64,000 bases of DNA, taken from assembly GCA_050084985.1 (NCBI GenBank), contig JBITNC010000001.1, positions 184,078,001 through 184,142,000 of the forward strand. Reading direction: 5' to 3'. Below, piece after piece: positions 20,400-32,950 of this stretch. How positions within the stretch are numbered: position 1 is the stretch's first letter; each line of letters starts with the position of its first letter. Below the pieces are notes generated by a model. It had not been told where the DNA came from. It ran no database searches and saw only the letters and a program-made list of their open reading frames with translations. Source of the stretch: Nageia nagi (Eukaryota > Pinophyta). The translations under genes and the position numbers were made by a program.

Positions 20400-22770
20400 G
20401 GCATCCTTTATTAGAAGTTGTGAATCCATTCAAGTTATTATCTCTTCCCTTACTCAAGGTGCTTAGAGTAATGGCTCGAGAAAATGATAAAACCAAAGTT
20501 TGTTCTGCTTATATTCCAAAAATGAATCTACATCAAGAGCAACCTAGGACTTCTAGAAGTAATGTCTATTTTGATGAGATCAAGAAACATATCAAAAGTA
20601 CTAACCCTAATTTATTTATGCAAGAGCCTAATCCCAATTATAGAATGGATACTAATGAAGATAATGATACTAAATCTACAAGTTCTTAAAAAAAATGGAT
20701 ATTATTGGAGAAACTCCTAATAAGCTTAATATGTATTTTACTGATTATAATTTTGATAATGTGAGTTTGGGAAGCCATTGTGATACTTTTGATAGTGATG
20801 CTAAAATTGAAGTGTTAGATAGAATTCCTAGGCATGGTAGGTCAGTAAAGGAATTGCTATCTAATAAACAAAAATTGGACTATTATCTTATTAACAATTC
20901 TAAAGAGGTTATAGATATCTTAACAAATTATGAATTATTAGAAGTGGATTTGATAATGTCATAATCCTTAGATAGTTTTTTTTCTTAAGAAAATGTAAGA
21001 TCAGAAAATGGAGTCTCTACTGCTAAGAAGAACATCACTAATGGCATGGACTGCACACATGCCACTACTAGCATGGAAGTAAAGGATATGAATCCCCTAA
21101 AAAAGGTGTTTATCAAGGATGTCAATGAGGAAAATAAAGCCAAATTTGAACATTTGGTAACTCATTTCAAAGATCCCTAAAATTTCTAATAGGGACAAAG
21201 GTAAGGGTAGATTTTTTTAATGATGAAATTGTAATTGATATTTCTAAATAACTTTATACTATAATTAAGAATGCTTATAAACATAGTCATGGTTGGTCAA
21301 AACAAGAGCATGAGATAAAAATTGATGCTATTTTAGATGCTCAAGAAGATGATTACTTTAAAAAGGCTAATTTGAGGAGCAATAACTAAAATTTATGTTG
21401 GAATTTGTTGATAAACTTGAATATAAAAAACTACATAAGATTGGACAATTTCTGCAACTTAAAGAGGTTGAACTTAGAAGGGAAATAGTAAATAAACCCC
21501 CTCTAAAACTAGCAATGCATCATATCTAACCTCACCACCAACTCCAAATATTAAAATACCTATAATGCAAACCCAACAACAAAAAAATCTCTTATAGTGC
21601 CAAACACAGGAAAAACAATGGTTGAAAGGATTGAGAAATTAGAAAAAAATTGCTTAATGATGGTACAGATGATTTATTATTTTGTTTAAAGCTTCCATTG
21701 ACTGATAAAATTATTTTTAAATTACTTATTGGTAAAAAGAGTGCTAATTCATGAAATTTGATAGTTCACAAGATCCAAAAATAAATGTTAGAAAATTTTA
21801 ACAAGAAGCTATGGAATATGTTCATGATAGAGATATGCTTGCAAAATTATTTTCAAGTAGCTTAAAGGATGATGCATTGAAATGGTACTTTAGTCTTCTC
21901 GAAAAGAGTATTGATAAGTATGAAGATTTGATACCTAAATTTTAAAAAAACTTTAGATATAATATCACAGAAAAAGTTGAATTCAAAGATTTGTGTAAAA
22001 TTAAGCAATTTTCTAACCAATATTTGTTTGATTTTTTGAAAGTATGAAAACAAAATACAAATAAAATATTTGTGCATGAGTAAGATTTAAAGGATACTTT
22101 TGCAAATGCTTTATTTCCTATATATAAATTTTTGGTTATCTCTAATCATGGATTAACATTAGTTGAAATGATAAATATTTTATTTAAAAAGGAAGATTGT
22201 ATCAAGCAAAATTATAAGAAACATTACCAAAAAAATAAAATGTTTGAAATAAAATATGAACCTCAAGTGTATGAAAAGAAACCTCAAGTGTATGCAAATA
22301 AAATTGAGTTTGCTATAGCTAATGTTGATAGAAACAAGAATAAATCACAAAGGAGGTTATCAAGGCTAGCTGATACTATTGATAATATTGTAAATGTGTT
22401 ATTAAAAGAAGAACTTATTGAGCTTCCACCAATGCTTCAACATCACTTCCCTAATGGTGTTCCTAAGAATTATAAATATGAAGAATTTTGGAATTATCAT
22501 AGGACAACAAGGAACCTAACAAGAAATTGCAATGTTTTAAGGAATATCATTCAAGATTTCATTGATAAGAAAGTAATTTGGATGGATGATAGTACTAAAA
22601 TAGAAGAAGGGCATGCACATCCTGATAATGAACAACTTGAGATATTTACAAACCCTTTACTAAGAATAACTCAACAACTAAAAGGTTTCATTAGTTTGAT
22701 AAGTACTTCACATTGTATGAATTTTATTTCTCTAATAGGAATGGATGTAAGAAACAATGGAAATAAATAA
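20400..22770 (+). pseudogene. Decayed Ty3/gypsy gag (element B)
   Basis: A plus-strand gag broken by frameshifts and stops. The N-terminal portion (20420-20964) is polar and D/N/K-rich. A middle part (about 21740-22060) carries the capsid motifs KFDSSQDPKINVRKF, LKDDALKWYFSL and FRYNITEKVEFKDLCKIKQF. They align to element A's FNGGGDP, LEGDAREWFYGLP and YKHNIKKEVMLSDLCAIKQ. The last open piece (22132-22770) has NVLLKEELIELPP, WNYHRTTRNLTRNC and LRNIIQDFIDKKV, matching element A's VEKGLLQPLP, CEYHQAKGHATNGC and LRDRIQKLIEDG. The first Cys is replaced by Trp. No pol follows directly. Instead a PMD relic lies on the opposite strand at 23658-25437, the same convergent order as in element A. Confidence 0.75.
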
Positions 22771-22779
22771 GAAAGAGCC

Positions 22780-23650
22780 ATAGCAGAGTAAAGGTAAAAT
22801 AGAGTTGTGGAGCTCACAAAATGAATGTTGGTAATGATGTGCATGACTATTTGCATGCAACCAATGATGTGAGTTACACTACCAAAAAGGTACCTATTTT
22901 TGTGCCTGCATCAACAAACTATGTATGGGTTGTAAAAATTTCCTAGGTATGCAAAATTATTACTTAAAATTGAAAAATTACAAAAAAGTAGTGTATGATA
23001 GGTAGGTTAGTTCTTGGGGGTGGTAAATGTGTATGGTACATGGTCATAATGGTTAGTTCATTATTTTATTAGCTTTCTAGGCAAGTTTTAAAAAATTCCC
23101 TCATATATTTTTCTTTCCAAATTATCAAAAACCACATCATTGATGATGTGCAACTACTTTTACATCGCTAACAATGTACCTTTCTTGGACCAGAGTTAAA
23201 AATAATAGTATAGTATGTTTCCTGGTTATCTATTGAGATGTTTAGGGAGGGGGTCATTAGGTTTTGCACTCATTATATAATAAAAAATCAACTATGTGTA
23301 TGATAGGGGATCTTTCTATAGGTCCATTGATGCATTTGTACATTTAAGTTGAAATTGAATATAGGTTGTAAAAATTGCTCAATGTGTGTTCATTTTATTT
23401 ATCATGTACAGGTATATATTATTTAGGATACATTATTATGTTGATTAACAAATAAAAATGTGCAATGAGGTGTGTGGCTTGTTAATTAAGGTTAGAAAAT
23501 TATACTTTGCAATATTAAGTTATCAATTATGAGATAAACCATGCATTTAAAGTAAACAAAGTAACACAAACTAAGCATACATTCACATTGTACACAAGAT
23601 TGAGGTCCAAAAAGAATAATATATATAATGGGGTAGGCCCATATCTCAAA
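22780..23650. other. Spacer between gag B and PMD B
   Basis: AT-rich with no supported gene. It is the counterpart of the 320-bp convergent spacer in element A but longer, about 870 bp. Confidence 0.4.
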
Positions 23651-23657
23651 ATACATC

Positions 23658-25437
23658 CTAGTTTCGTGCACTATTGTCACTACTTCCCTCCTGACTAGGC
23701 CTAGAAATCCTCCTAGACCCACTACTCTGACCAAAAATTGGCATCCCACTTGATGCATTGCTCCTACTAATACCATGAGAGTCTAATATGGCTTTGGCCT
23801 GGTCCATGAGGTCATGAATAAGTGTCCATTTCTTGTTAGATGGAGGCATATCCACCTTCTTGTGTAAATCCTTCATGGACTCATCCATGGAGGTTATTTG
23901 TACATCTTAAGCTATGATGGTAGCCTATAGGGTGTCTAGTTGTGCCTCTAACTCAGGAACTTGGATCTCAAATATCTTGAGCCTCTCAATCTCAACCTCT
24001 AATGAAATAATTAGAGAAGTGCCCTCTCATGTAGAACACAAAACTATCATATTTAGTCTTCATAAACATGTAAATCAAAAAATTAAGAGTACTAAATAAA
24101 TAGGTATGTTACCTACTTCCACTAGTGGTATGACCTAAGCTAGGGTCATCAATCTTGGTGTTGGTCATGGTGTTGGTGTAGATTGTGGTCTTTGCATGGG
24201 AATATCATGCATGGGATTATCAACTTGATATGGGTATTCATTTTAAGACCCCTTTGATGCTACCACCATTTCCTCACCCTCATCATCATCCATGCCTAAT
24301 GGGCTTGGACAAACCATCTCCCACTAGTCCATGAATCCCCTCATAGTACTAGGGGCCATGGATGTGTCTATAGTTGGGTCCAATATCTTAGGATCCTCCC
24401 ATGTGAAAACCCAAGTTGACATGATCTATGCTTTTGGTGGAGCATCCCTCATAGTCATATACCAAAGATAGTAGGTAGGGGTAGGTGAAATCTCCTATTG
24501 AATCCTAAACTACCTTAGCACACAATGCGATAAATAGGGCTCCACCAATTTCCTTTAAGTTTGGAGGAAGCAAGGTTTCCTAACCTAGATAAGCTGGTGG
24601 GCATCATCCTCCCAAACAAAGTCTAAATAGGATACCCAAACCACATACTCAGGATGGAGTTGATCTATCTCTTATTGCCTCGCCTCTAGTGAATGTGGGT
24701 ACTTGTACTTGCATGCCTTAGAAATCCAGCATGTTAATGCAATATATGAGGGATCCTCCCTCACCCTCTATAGTCCCATGGGCTGAATCACTACTATCTT
24801 CTCATAGGCCCACACTTGTAGGAGGCTAATGTGAGTTATTATTATATTGAACTTATCAACACATAAAAAAATATGTAAATTTTGGTATAATTAGACCAAT
24901 ATAAGTGGAGCCTAGGTAAAACATGTGCCCCTAGAACATATTTCTTAGATGATGCACACCAAACCAAGAGGAAATGAAGAGTTTCTCTTATTCAAACATA
25001 AATACATGCATATAATGAAGGCAATGAGAAGCCTTAAGTATGTACTAGTAGAGGCAAATTTGCATACCTCAATGAGGTGGGTAGCCTTGTGCTCCCAATC
25101 GTGATCCTCCTTGCCTATTAATCAAGCCAAAAGTTGTTGATTCTCATTATTATCTGAGACATCATCTTGATGCACAAGCTAAACCTAGATGGGAATTCCC
25201 CATATCTTATAGATGTCTAATAATGTAACATTGATTTCACCTAGGGGCAAGTCGAATGAGTTCATGTCCTCATCCCATCTCTCTACTAGGGATGTGAGGA
25301 GAGGTAAATCATGCTATATGTGTCCAGCAATGGATATATCATCGAGTCCAAATTGCATGAGGATGTCATCCTCATGGTTTGTTTGTTACCATCCCTATGC
25401 CTTCTCTAAGGTCATTGTAGATATGGGTCCACCTTGA
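23658..25437 (-). pseudogene. Second plant mobile domain relic (element B)
   Basis: A heavily broken PMD gene, visible only by reading across stops and frameshifts on the minus strand. Near 25260 it reads VERWDEDMNSFDLPLGEI, against MERWDPNSNTFHLPTGEI in element A, followed by VTLLDIYKIWGIPI. Further on are LLIAFIICMYLCLNKR near 25010, APLILV-LYQNLHIF near 24890, LLQVWAYEKI near 24810, and KLVEPYLSHCVLR-FR near 24560. An acidic stretch lies near 24270, and a coiled-coil tail (EVEIERLKIFEIQVPELEAQLDTL, near 23950, then 23658-23888) ends the gene. The whole domain order matches the copy at 13484-15348, including the acidic and coiled-coil ends. Many stops mean it is dead. Exon boundaries were not resolved. 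Confidence 0.75.
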
Positions 25438-25439
25438 AT

Positions 25440-28261
25440 ATTCACTTTGTGGTTCTGTAATCTCAAATAACAAATTTCATGTTAATAATAAAATAAATTC
25501 ACTAAACATGGTAAAATTTATAGGTTTATATGAAAAATTAGGCAATAAAAATCAAACAACCTTGTTGGGGGCAAAATATATGATTAAGAAAACCCTAAGG
25601 TTTTGAACAAAGGATAAACTATAAAGAATTTACAAAGAAAACCAAAGAGAAATAAATCTAAGTACATGCTTGAATGAAACATTATGTACATGTTTCGCTA
25701 CATGTCCTCTTCGCTTGGATAAGGTCCTCTCCACCAAACAACATTCTTGGTCTTCCATATCAGCTGAGGATAAAGGAAAAGTCCAAAAAGTGAAACAAAA
25801 GAGAATCACATGGTTGAAAGGTAACAAAGTTAGCCAATTGGATAAAGAGGAGAAGCATACTAGAGTTTAGATAGTAAGAAGAAAAAAGCAATCTTTTCGA
25901 ATGTTGAATTTTATGCTTAGAAAATGATGCCTAGGGTGTGCAAAATGTAGGGAAATATTTTAATTACAAATCACCTCTTTTTTAAAAACTAATTTTGTTG
26001 TATTCACACTACCAACAATGTGCTAAATATCAAGTTGATTTATAATTCACTTCATGTTGATCAAAAAAGATAAAAATGGTAAGTTCGAATGTTAACATTT
26101 ACATTTGCAAGGAAATTGACTATGTTCCATTTTTAATGGTTATTAAAACTAAAAGGACATCAGTAGCAGGGTGCTTTATCTAAACTTGGAAAATGAGTTA
26201 AGTGATATGTTCAATTCTATTTTTGCTAATTTGATACGAATGAAAATGTCAGATGTTGCCTAATCAAAAGGGTGAAATTTTTAATTGACAAAATCTGATT
26301 TAACCAAATGCATGTGCCAAATTTTCATCTTTGCATGAATTCTTATTTTTAAAATATTTCATACTTGAATAATCATTCTTCAATGCTAATTGAATGCATT
26401 ATTTTTCATGAATTTCAATTCCATCATTCTCACTTAGTCAATAGCATAAAGCAAATGAAATTACAGGTTCTTTCAAATTTTGGTCCTATTATCATAGTTT
26501 TATTAGATAAAAATGATAAATATATGTGTATGCTCATTTTATAGATCAAAAGTACATAAGGTAAACATGGGTAAATTTATTTCTTATATGAAACACATTA
26601 GAACATCAAGAAGTGCCTTTTCATAGATTTTATGATGAGAATTATTATTATTGGCTTTTGATGGAATATCATTAAAGTTTATAGACTTCATTTGACAAAT
26701 TTCATACAGCTAAAAGTGTATGCTCACTATAAATTCATTACAAATAGATAATACTATAATTTATTGAATATATAATTAGAAATACCATTATTTCACAAAT
26801 ATGCATTGATATGGAAATGATGAGTAAAATTTCAAAAGATATGATTACCAAATTCTATGAAATTCATGGTATCAATGGTTTAGGTTTGCTTTTAAAATCA
26901 ATGAAATCAAGTAATTTAATATGATAAAACTTACAATATTTATTTTTAAGGCCAAGGAATATTTGAATATTTTTCATTTCTATGAGAATCAAAGGATATT
27001 GTCCAATGTTATGCTAGTTAATGTTTTCAAGGCCATGGTCACTCCATGAGAAAAATCTCTTATAAATTATAGGTTATTCCAAGCATGGATCATAAAATAA
27101 CCTCATCATATTGATAATAATGGTTATTTAAATCTTGGGGCATTAAAAATGACTTCATCAACTTGATCTTAATAGACTATGAGTTGTAACAACTGTAGTC
27201 TAAATTTCATGGTTAAATAGAACTATGAGTCACATCGGCCATAGTGACACAATGGATATCATATTTATTTCATACTTGCTCTTTCAATTTATTATTCTTT
27301 AATGGGATGTAATCTATATGAGTATTATGTTGTATTGTTCTTAAAAAGGTATTGTTCAGGAGAGTAGGATTCGCATAGAGATGCTCTCCTCATATAGGGA
27401 CTCTAATGTTTTGGCTTGATTCCCCAAAGTAGCTAAAGCAAGGGGAAATGCAAGACCAAAAGGGGGCAAAAGACATATCATACTCAACATATCGATTGAA
27501 AAAGGGAAGTCCACTTTACTATTGAAAATTTTCTTATCTTCTCTAAACTTCTTTGGATTATGCAATTTTAATGCTTTTCATTTCATATCCAAAGATGGGC
27601 AAAATATAGATGCCTAAAAATGATTTATTATTTATTTAATAAATCATATTTATATTTCTTAAATAACTTATTGCAATATTACAAATATCAAGATAAAGTT
27701 GATATTAAAATGCAATTCCATGTGTTATATTAAATGCTATATCATTTATCATGGTTCATATTTTAAAGTATATTGAAGATAACAATGATTATATTATTGC
27801 TAGAGGTCAACCTTCACTCCTTTATATATATTTGTAAGCTATATATGTGAGTGAAATAGGTTGACCTCCACAAATTAGAACTCTTTGATATGATAATATA
27901 TCTGATAGGTGGATGTCTCCCAGAATCTTTATCAAGCTATGGTGTCTTTCGATGCCACTTGTTATGAGAAATTGTTATACTCTTAGCTTTGAAACTTTCT
28001 ATGTTGGATGCATATCATAATTCTACTAATTCCACATAGCTGAAGATGTGTTCATTCTAGCTTGAGGGTTCCAAATTTTGATGGTCAAGCTATTGATTCA
28101 TGTACACGAAGATCCATTGTAAACTCACCAAGAATCAAATCCCAATCCTCTAAAGATTTATTTCTATTGGTTTTTAGGATTGTACATACACATCATATCA
28201 AGTTCAAGTGTTTCATGTAATCTGATATAGTGTTCATATCTATTTCTTCTTATATTGTAAA
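25440..28261. other. AT-rich interval without supported genes
   Basis: Upstream of PMD B this would hold its promoter and leader. No clear TATA or LTR pair was identified. Open stretches at 25630-25870 and 27356-27565 have no family resemblance. It probably contains the rest of element B and other TE debris. Confidence 0.35.
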
Positions 28262-29060
28262 TTGATTTATTTATTATGTATATTTGTATTTGCACAATTT
28301 AAGGTCTACTATTGGAATACCTTTTTCTATATGATGATGCCTTTGGGTCTCAAAAACAACAAGGCTACATATAATAGGGATATAGTCACCATGTTCCATG
28401 GTTTGATTCTTCATTCTTTAAATATCTATGTTGATGAAATATTTTCTAAATGAGAGAAAATGAAAGATCATTTTTGGGATTGGAGATAAGTTTTTATAGA
28501 AAATTGTAGGGTTCATTATTTCAATAAGAGGAATAGAAGTGGATCCCCAAAAGGTAAGGACAATCATAGAAATATCTCTTCCATCTAATCTCAAAGAGCT
28601 AAGAAGTATTCAAAGTAAAATCAAATAAATTAAAAGGTTCATATCCTAGGTAGCCGATAGATATTATAATTCTTTCACTCATTTGCTTAAGAAATATGTA
28701 AATTTTGAATGAGATGTTGAATAAAAAAAATGATGAAATAAAATATTATATTCTTAATGCTCTTGTTATAAGTTCTTTAGAAATAGTTAAGCCTTTGTAT
28801 CTTCAGTTTCAACTATAATCAAGCAATTAGGTATAATGCTTGCTCAAAAATATGAAAATAAAATGGAAAGAGAAATCTACTACATTAGTAAGACTTTTAA
28901 TAGACTATGAAACAAGCTTCACTCTAATTGAGAAGTTGTTTTTTACCATTGTTTTTACTATAGAAAAGTTAATATAATACATGATTAACTAGCTTAGATA
29001 TTTTAAAGGCATATATATATACATGTTAAGAGGTATCAATCTTGAAACTTCTACCTCCAT
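28262..29060 (+). pseudogene. Ty3/gypsy pol relic: RT palm to RNase H
   Basis: The open piece at 28262-28453 reads YYWNTFFYMMMPLGLKN, then a TYNR-like phrase and NIYVDEIFSK. This corresponds to the RT MPFGLKNA block and the catalytic YVDD box, here YVDE, so one catalytic Asp is lost. Downstream, with stops and frameshifts, come FQSKINQIKRF-like thumb residues, then an RNase H stretch (EREIYYISKTFNRL near 28870). The sequence resembles the Tat/Ogre-type pol and may belong with the RNase H relic at 30250-30640. Between them lies a foreign kinase fragment. Confidence 0.6.
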
Positions 29061-29460
29061 AAATTATATTGAATTCACTTAAATCAATTATGTATAAACA
29101 TACATTGTATATTTTATTTAATAATCCACAACTTAAAAACTATACAAAATAAATCAATTTAAAAATAATAGACAATAATAAATAAATGATTCCAAATGAT
29201 AAAAAGAGGCATAAGGCATTTGGAAAGGAAGAAAAATAATAACATTTTGCTAAAAAGACAAACAAACCAAATAGCATAATTGGATATGATATCATACCCA
29301 AATCTTTACAACTCCTTGAAATTTCCAATAATATATTTACCGTATGTTTTGTATCAAACTTTAGCTCTCATCGATCACCTTGCTAAAATAGTTGAAAGAA
29401 AGAGTTTTATCCCATGTAGAGAGCTACAAAATCTACATACTAATTGAGGAATTATATTTT

Positions 29461-29846
29461 TATCAATTTCTATTGATAAAAGGTTGAGAAGCTAAGATAC
29501 AGTTCATCTCTTGGTAGGATCTTTTTGAAGGCAACACCTTAGAAAAATTTGGAACTCTGCAAACACATTTAGAGGTGATGAAGAAGGATTATCTAAATAA
29601 ATAGCACATATGAGTGTTGCCCAATTAGCTTGTTGTCCAGGTACAAGTAAGGGAAAATTAACCTATATATCTATCTAAGAGAGTCAGCCCGAAGCTTTAG
29701 ATATCTCTTGCATATCCATCATAACTTTTACCATAGCTATCAGGGTAAAATCTCTCAGAGCTCATGTAAGCACATGTTCCCACATAAGAATTGCAACATG
29801 GATTTAGCTTTGACATAATTTTACTAATCTTAATCTCTATGATGTA
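29461..29846 (-). pseudogene. MAP kinase kinase (MKK) C-lobe fragment
   Basis: The minus strand reads the activation-segment-to-C-terminus part of a plant MKK. Seen: ISKIMSKLNPCCNSYVGTCAYMSSERF, matching the activation loop and the YMSPER motif; YGKSYDGYARDI-SFGLTLLD, matching subdomain IX with D of the DIWS motif; after a one-base frameshift near 29660, PGQQANWATLICAIYL; and QIFLRCCLQKDPTKR-TVS-LL, matching subdomain XI with its invariant Arg. Stops occupy the expected Trp positions. The DFG motif and the N-lobe are missing, and the sequence before ISKIM is shortened. The best fit is the group C/D MKKs (MKK4/5, MKK7/9 type), by memory of family motifs. It is a dead fragment, either a processed copy or one carried by a transposon. 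Confidence 0.7.
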
Positions 29847-30249
29847 CAAAAATGGAAAATACTATGATCTCTATGATATGCATAAGTTTACAAATAGTCT
29901 AAGGTACAAAAATTTGTAATCAATAGCGATGTCAATGATTAACATGGAATGCCCTAAGGGAGATGGAATTGCTTTTCTTTTTATATGAAAAAAATTAAAA
30001 TTATTATTTTTTGGTTTATTATTAATATTTTTTTTATAAAATTGAATCAAGTTGATCATATTTATGTTGCATATAATTTTTGGTTCCTCACCTTCCCTTG
30101 GTTTCCATTGTAGTATTCTTCTTGGTGTAATAACACCACCTACATCATAACACAAGTTGATACATTGGGGTATCTACTATTAAATTCACATATTTTAGGA
30201 AGAGAATCAAAGTGGATAATGTTTCTTTAGGAATTTGATCTCTTATTTA

Positions 30250-30640
30250 TTAGTAAAAGGATAAGTTATTAAAGACTCTCCTCAAGAATATAATGGTCTC
30301 CTATATGAAGAATTTTTGTATAAATGTGTGATTTTTATGGAAGATCAAAATGGAGAATGGAGAATCTTATTTGATGGTTCCAAATGCACTCAAGGGGTAA
30401 GGTTAAGTATAATCTTAGTATATATAAATACTAGTATTATCCTTAGGGCTCACAAACTAAGATTTGATTGCACCAACAATGTAGAAAATATGATACATTT
30501 GTATTAGGTTTTTAAGGAAACCATAAAATTAAAGATAATAAAAGTAAACATATTTGGAGGTTCTCAAATTATTATAATCCAATTGAAGGAGGTTTATAAA
30601 CTAAAGATGAAAATATAGGTAGGGTGGGTGGGGAAGCAAG
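30250..30640 (+). pseudogene. Second RNase H (aRH-type) fragment of a Tat/Ogre-like pol
   Basis: With one stop the plus strand reads EWRILFDGSKCTQGVRLSIILV, LRAHKLRFDCTNNVENMI, then IKLKIIKVNIFGGSQIIIIQLK. These are the three strands of an RNase H fold with the DG, the N-N-A/E and the GSQ-type motifs. They resemble the additional archaeal-type RNase H found after pol in Tat-lineage elements. The open part is 30316-30507. It probably belongs with the RT relic at 28262-29060. Confidence 0.6.
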
Positions 30641-31037
30641 ACACTCACATGATGAACATGAATGATAGAAGGTAATCCTAGAGGAGCACATGTGTGGAAG
30701 TGGCATGCCCTCTCTTTGTACAAATGCCATAAATTGAGCAAAGTTTAGTCATTTATTATGAATAAAGGTGGAGAGCCCATATTTGTTGTCTAGGATGGCA
30801 ACCTAGAATTTACATATTGGAAAGGAGAACATGTAGCCACTCTACATTCTAGTTACATGTAGAAAGGATGATGGGCCATAAGCATCTAGAACCAACTATA
30901 GGGGAAGAAATTAGGAGGGACCAAGCAATATAGCATATCTTATGCAATGGGGTATATATGGATTCATGGACACCTTGAATGGCCATAATTCCAACTAATC
31001 AAGGTAGGTTGCACCTTCTTGGAATGGAGGAAGTGTC
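30641..31037. other. Interval between the pol relic and the orphan gene
   Basis: No independent gene. The end, from about 30920, may extend the orphan gene's first exon upstream with stops (IYGFMDTLNGHNSN). Confidence 0.35.
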
Positions 31038-32950
31038 ATGGTAGATGGGTGGTGCTTTTTAATCAGATCTGAATTGATTGAAGTGACTATAGGGATGGCC
31101 AATTTAGGATGTAGGTACAACAAGAGAATGAGGAATTTGGTTTCTAAAGTGTATACATTCTATGGGAAAGGGGTACCTCTTTCAAAGATAAGGAAATCAG
31201 CTTACCCAATTGCATCTATTAGATATCCTTGGAATGAGGTGGTGAAAGTCATTGTGAAACTATTCACTATGGAAGGTAGATACATTGAACTATTTGAGGT
31301 TCACTTTGTTTTACTAAATCATTTTAGAGGAACATGTAAGATCAATATCCCCTACTTTCTATATAATTCAATGGATGCATATATTAGAAAGCATAGGAGA
31401 GCAATACCACTACACCAAGGATTAATCAAAATCCTGGTGGATTTTGAGCGGATGGGGTTAAGAAGGGTGAGAATCCTATTTCAACCATAGAATAAAAAAA
31501 CATCATTTAAACACAAAAAATACCATTTTTTCTATTTTTTCAAAAAATTCATATTTTCCCTCAAAAAAGCCAAAAATGCCATTTTTTACTAGCCAAAAAT
31601 ATCCATTTAAACATTGTTTCAATGGGCAAAAAATGTTGAAAGTAGGTTGAAAACATGATCATTTTTTCTTGTATTTATCATTTTTTTCATTTAAACATCC
31701 AAAAAATGCAAAATAAGCATACCATCCCTTATCAAACTTATCATACCCATCATTTTATGCTCATGTTTTGGTCGTACCCACTATTTTTTGGCCATACCCA
31801 TCATTTTTGGTCATTTTTTCCTCAAATTTGCCAATTTTTATTTGTAATTTTTTTCATTTTTTTGGGCATTTTTGTCCATTTTTTTTGTTATTTTTTCATA
31901 TTTACGAATTTTAAAACCTATGAATGTTCATTGTATTCAAAGTATTTTGACTATTTATTGGCCATTTTTACATCTTTGGCCTTGGGCTGTATTTTCAAAA
32001 AACTGTATTTTTATTCTATGATTTCAACAGGTGCTTGAACCTGCTCTAGTAGAACCAAATTCCACAAATTCCTCTAGTAGTAGCTCACAACTAAGAATTC
32101 CCCCAATTAGGGAGCCTAGCACCTCTCTAATTATTGTAATATCTTCAAACTGCGAGGACTTAGTATCAGATGATGGTGATAATGAAGCTATGTCTAGGAG
32201 AAGGAGAAAATTTGTGGTGGAATCTAGAGAAGGTGAAGAGTTGGATAAAGATATGAAAGAAGATGAGATGGAGGTTGAAGAAGAAAAGAAGGAAGAACTG
32301 TTAAACCTCCTACTAATATAGGCATAATGGATATGGAGGAGAATTCCCCTAAGGAACCCCCAAATCAGTTTATGGAGGATGTGTCTAAAGACCTTCAGGA
32401 TCCTCTAGAAGAACTAAATGATATGTAGTGGTCACCACCAGAAATTGGATATAAGGATGTGGATGTTAACTCCCTTACAATAAACCAAAGCCAACTAAAT
32501 GAGGATGAGGTGGAGGATCTTTAGCCCCCTAGAGGAACAGGTTCCTTAAAAAAACTACTCCAAGAAGGATCCTAATGGCCCTAGTAAGTTACAGACTCTC
32601 ATCCCTAAAATGAGATTCAAGAAATTCTATGGGAAACTTAGACACTTTGTTGAATGGGGACAAATTGGAAAAAGAGGAAAATAATAGAGGAATGTTCACT
32701 TAGTCAGATGGTAAATGAAGGCTATTCAATACCCATGGTACAACAAATAGAAGCTTGGTAGGGATAAGTGGAAGGTGACTTTGGCTTCTCATCAAAAAGA
32801 AATCCCCATGGCCATTGCAATCCCAAATTTGGAAGGACTAATGAATATGAAAATGGAACTTATTTAGGCTATTTCAATTAAAAAGACTCAAACTTTGAAG
32901 TTGATTGGAGCTTAGTAGTGCAGCTGATGCTTGGTTGGTATAATTAGGAG
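31038..32950 (+). pseudogene. Two-exon orphan, transposon-associated hypothetical gene
   Basis: Exon 1 (open 31038-31466) encodes a mixed alpha/beta segment with VKLFTMEGRYIELFEVHFVLL, IPYFLYNSMDAYIRKHRRAI and HQGLIKILVDFERMGL. A splice donor AGG|GTGAGA at 31467 and an acceptor TTTCAACAG at 32030 delimit a T-rich 564-bp intron. Both ends are phase 0, so exon 2 continues in frame (VLEPALVEPNSTNSS, then SRRRRKF and an acidic KDMKEDEMEVEEEKKEE). A frameshift near 32300 precedes more recognisable sequence (MDMEENSPKEPPNQF, WSPPEIGYKD) with TAG stops, and traces run to about 32950. I do not recognise the family with certainty. It resembles hypothetical proteins that recur with transposons in plant genomes. 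Confidence 0.5.
31467..32030 (+). other. Predicted intron of the orphan gene
   Basis: GT donor, CAG acceptor, T-rich throughout, with repeated CATTTTTTGG-CAT phrases. Phase 0 at both ends. Confidence 0.5.

Noticed and set aside
27356-27565. Minus-strand ORF of 69 codons
   Set aside because: No motif, and surrounded by AT-rich sequence without gene signals.
29871-30155. A 94-codon minus-strand ORF beside the MKK fragment
   Set aside because: No kinase N-lobe motifs are visible and the residues match nothing I recognise.
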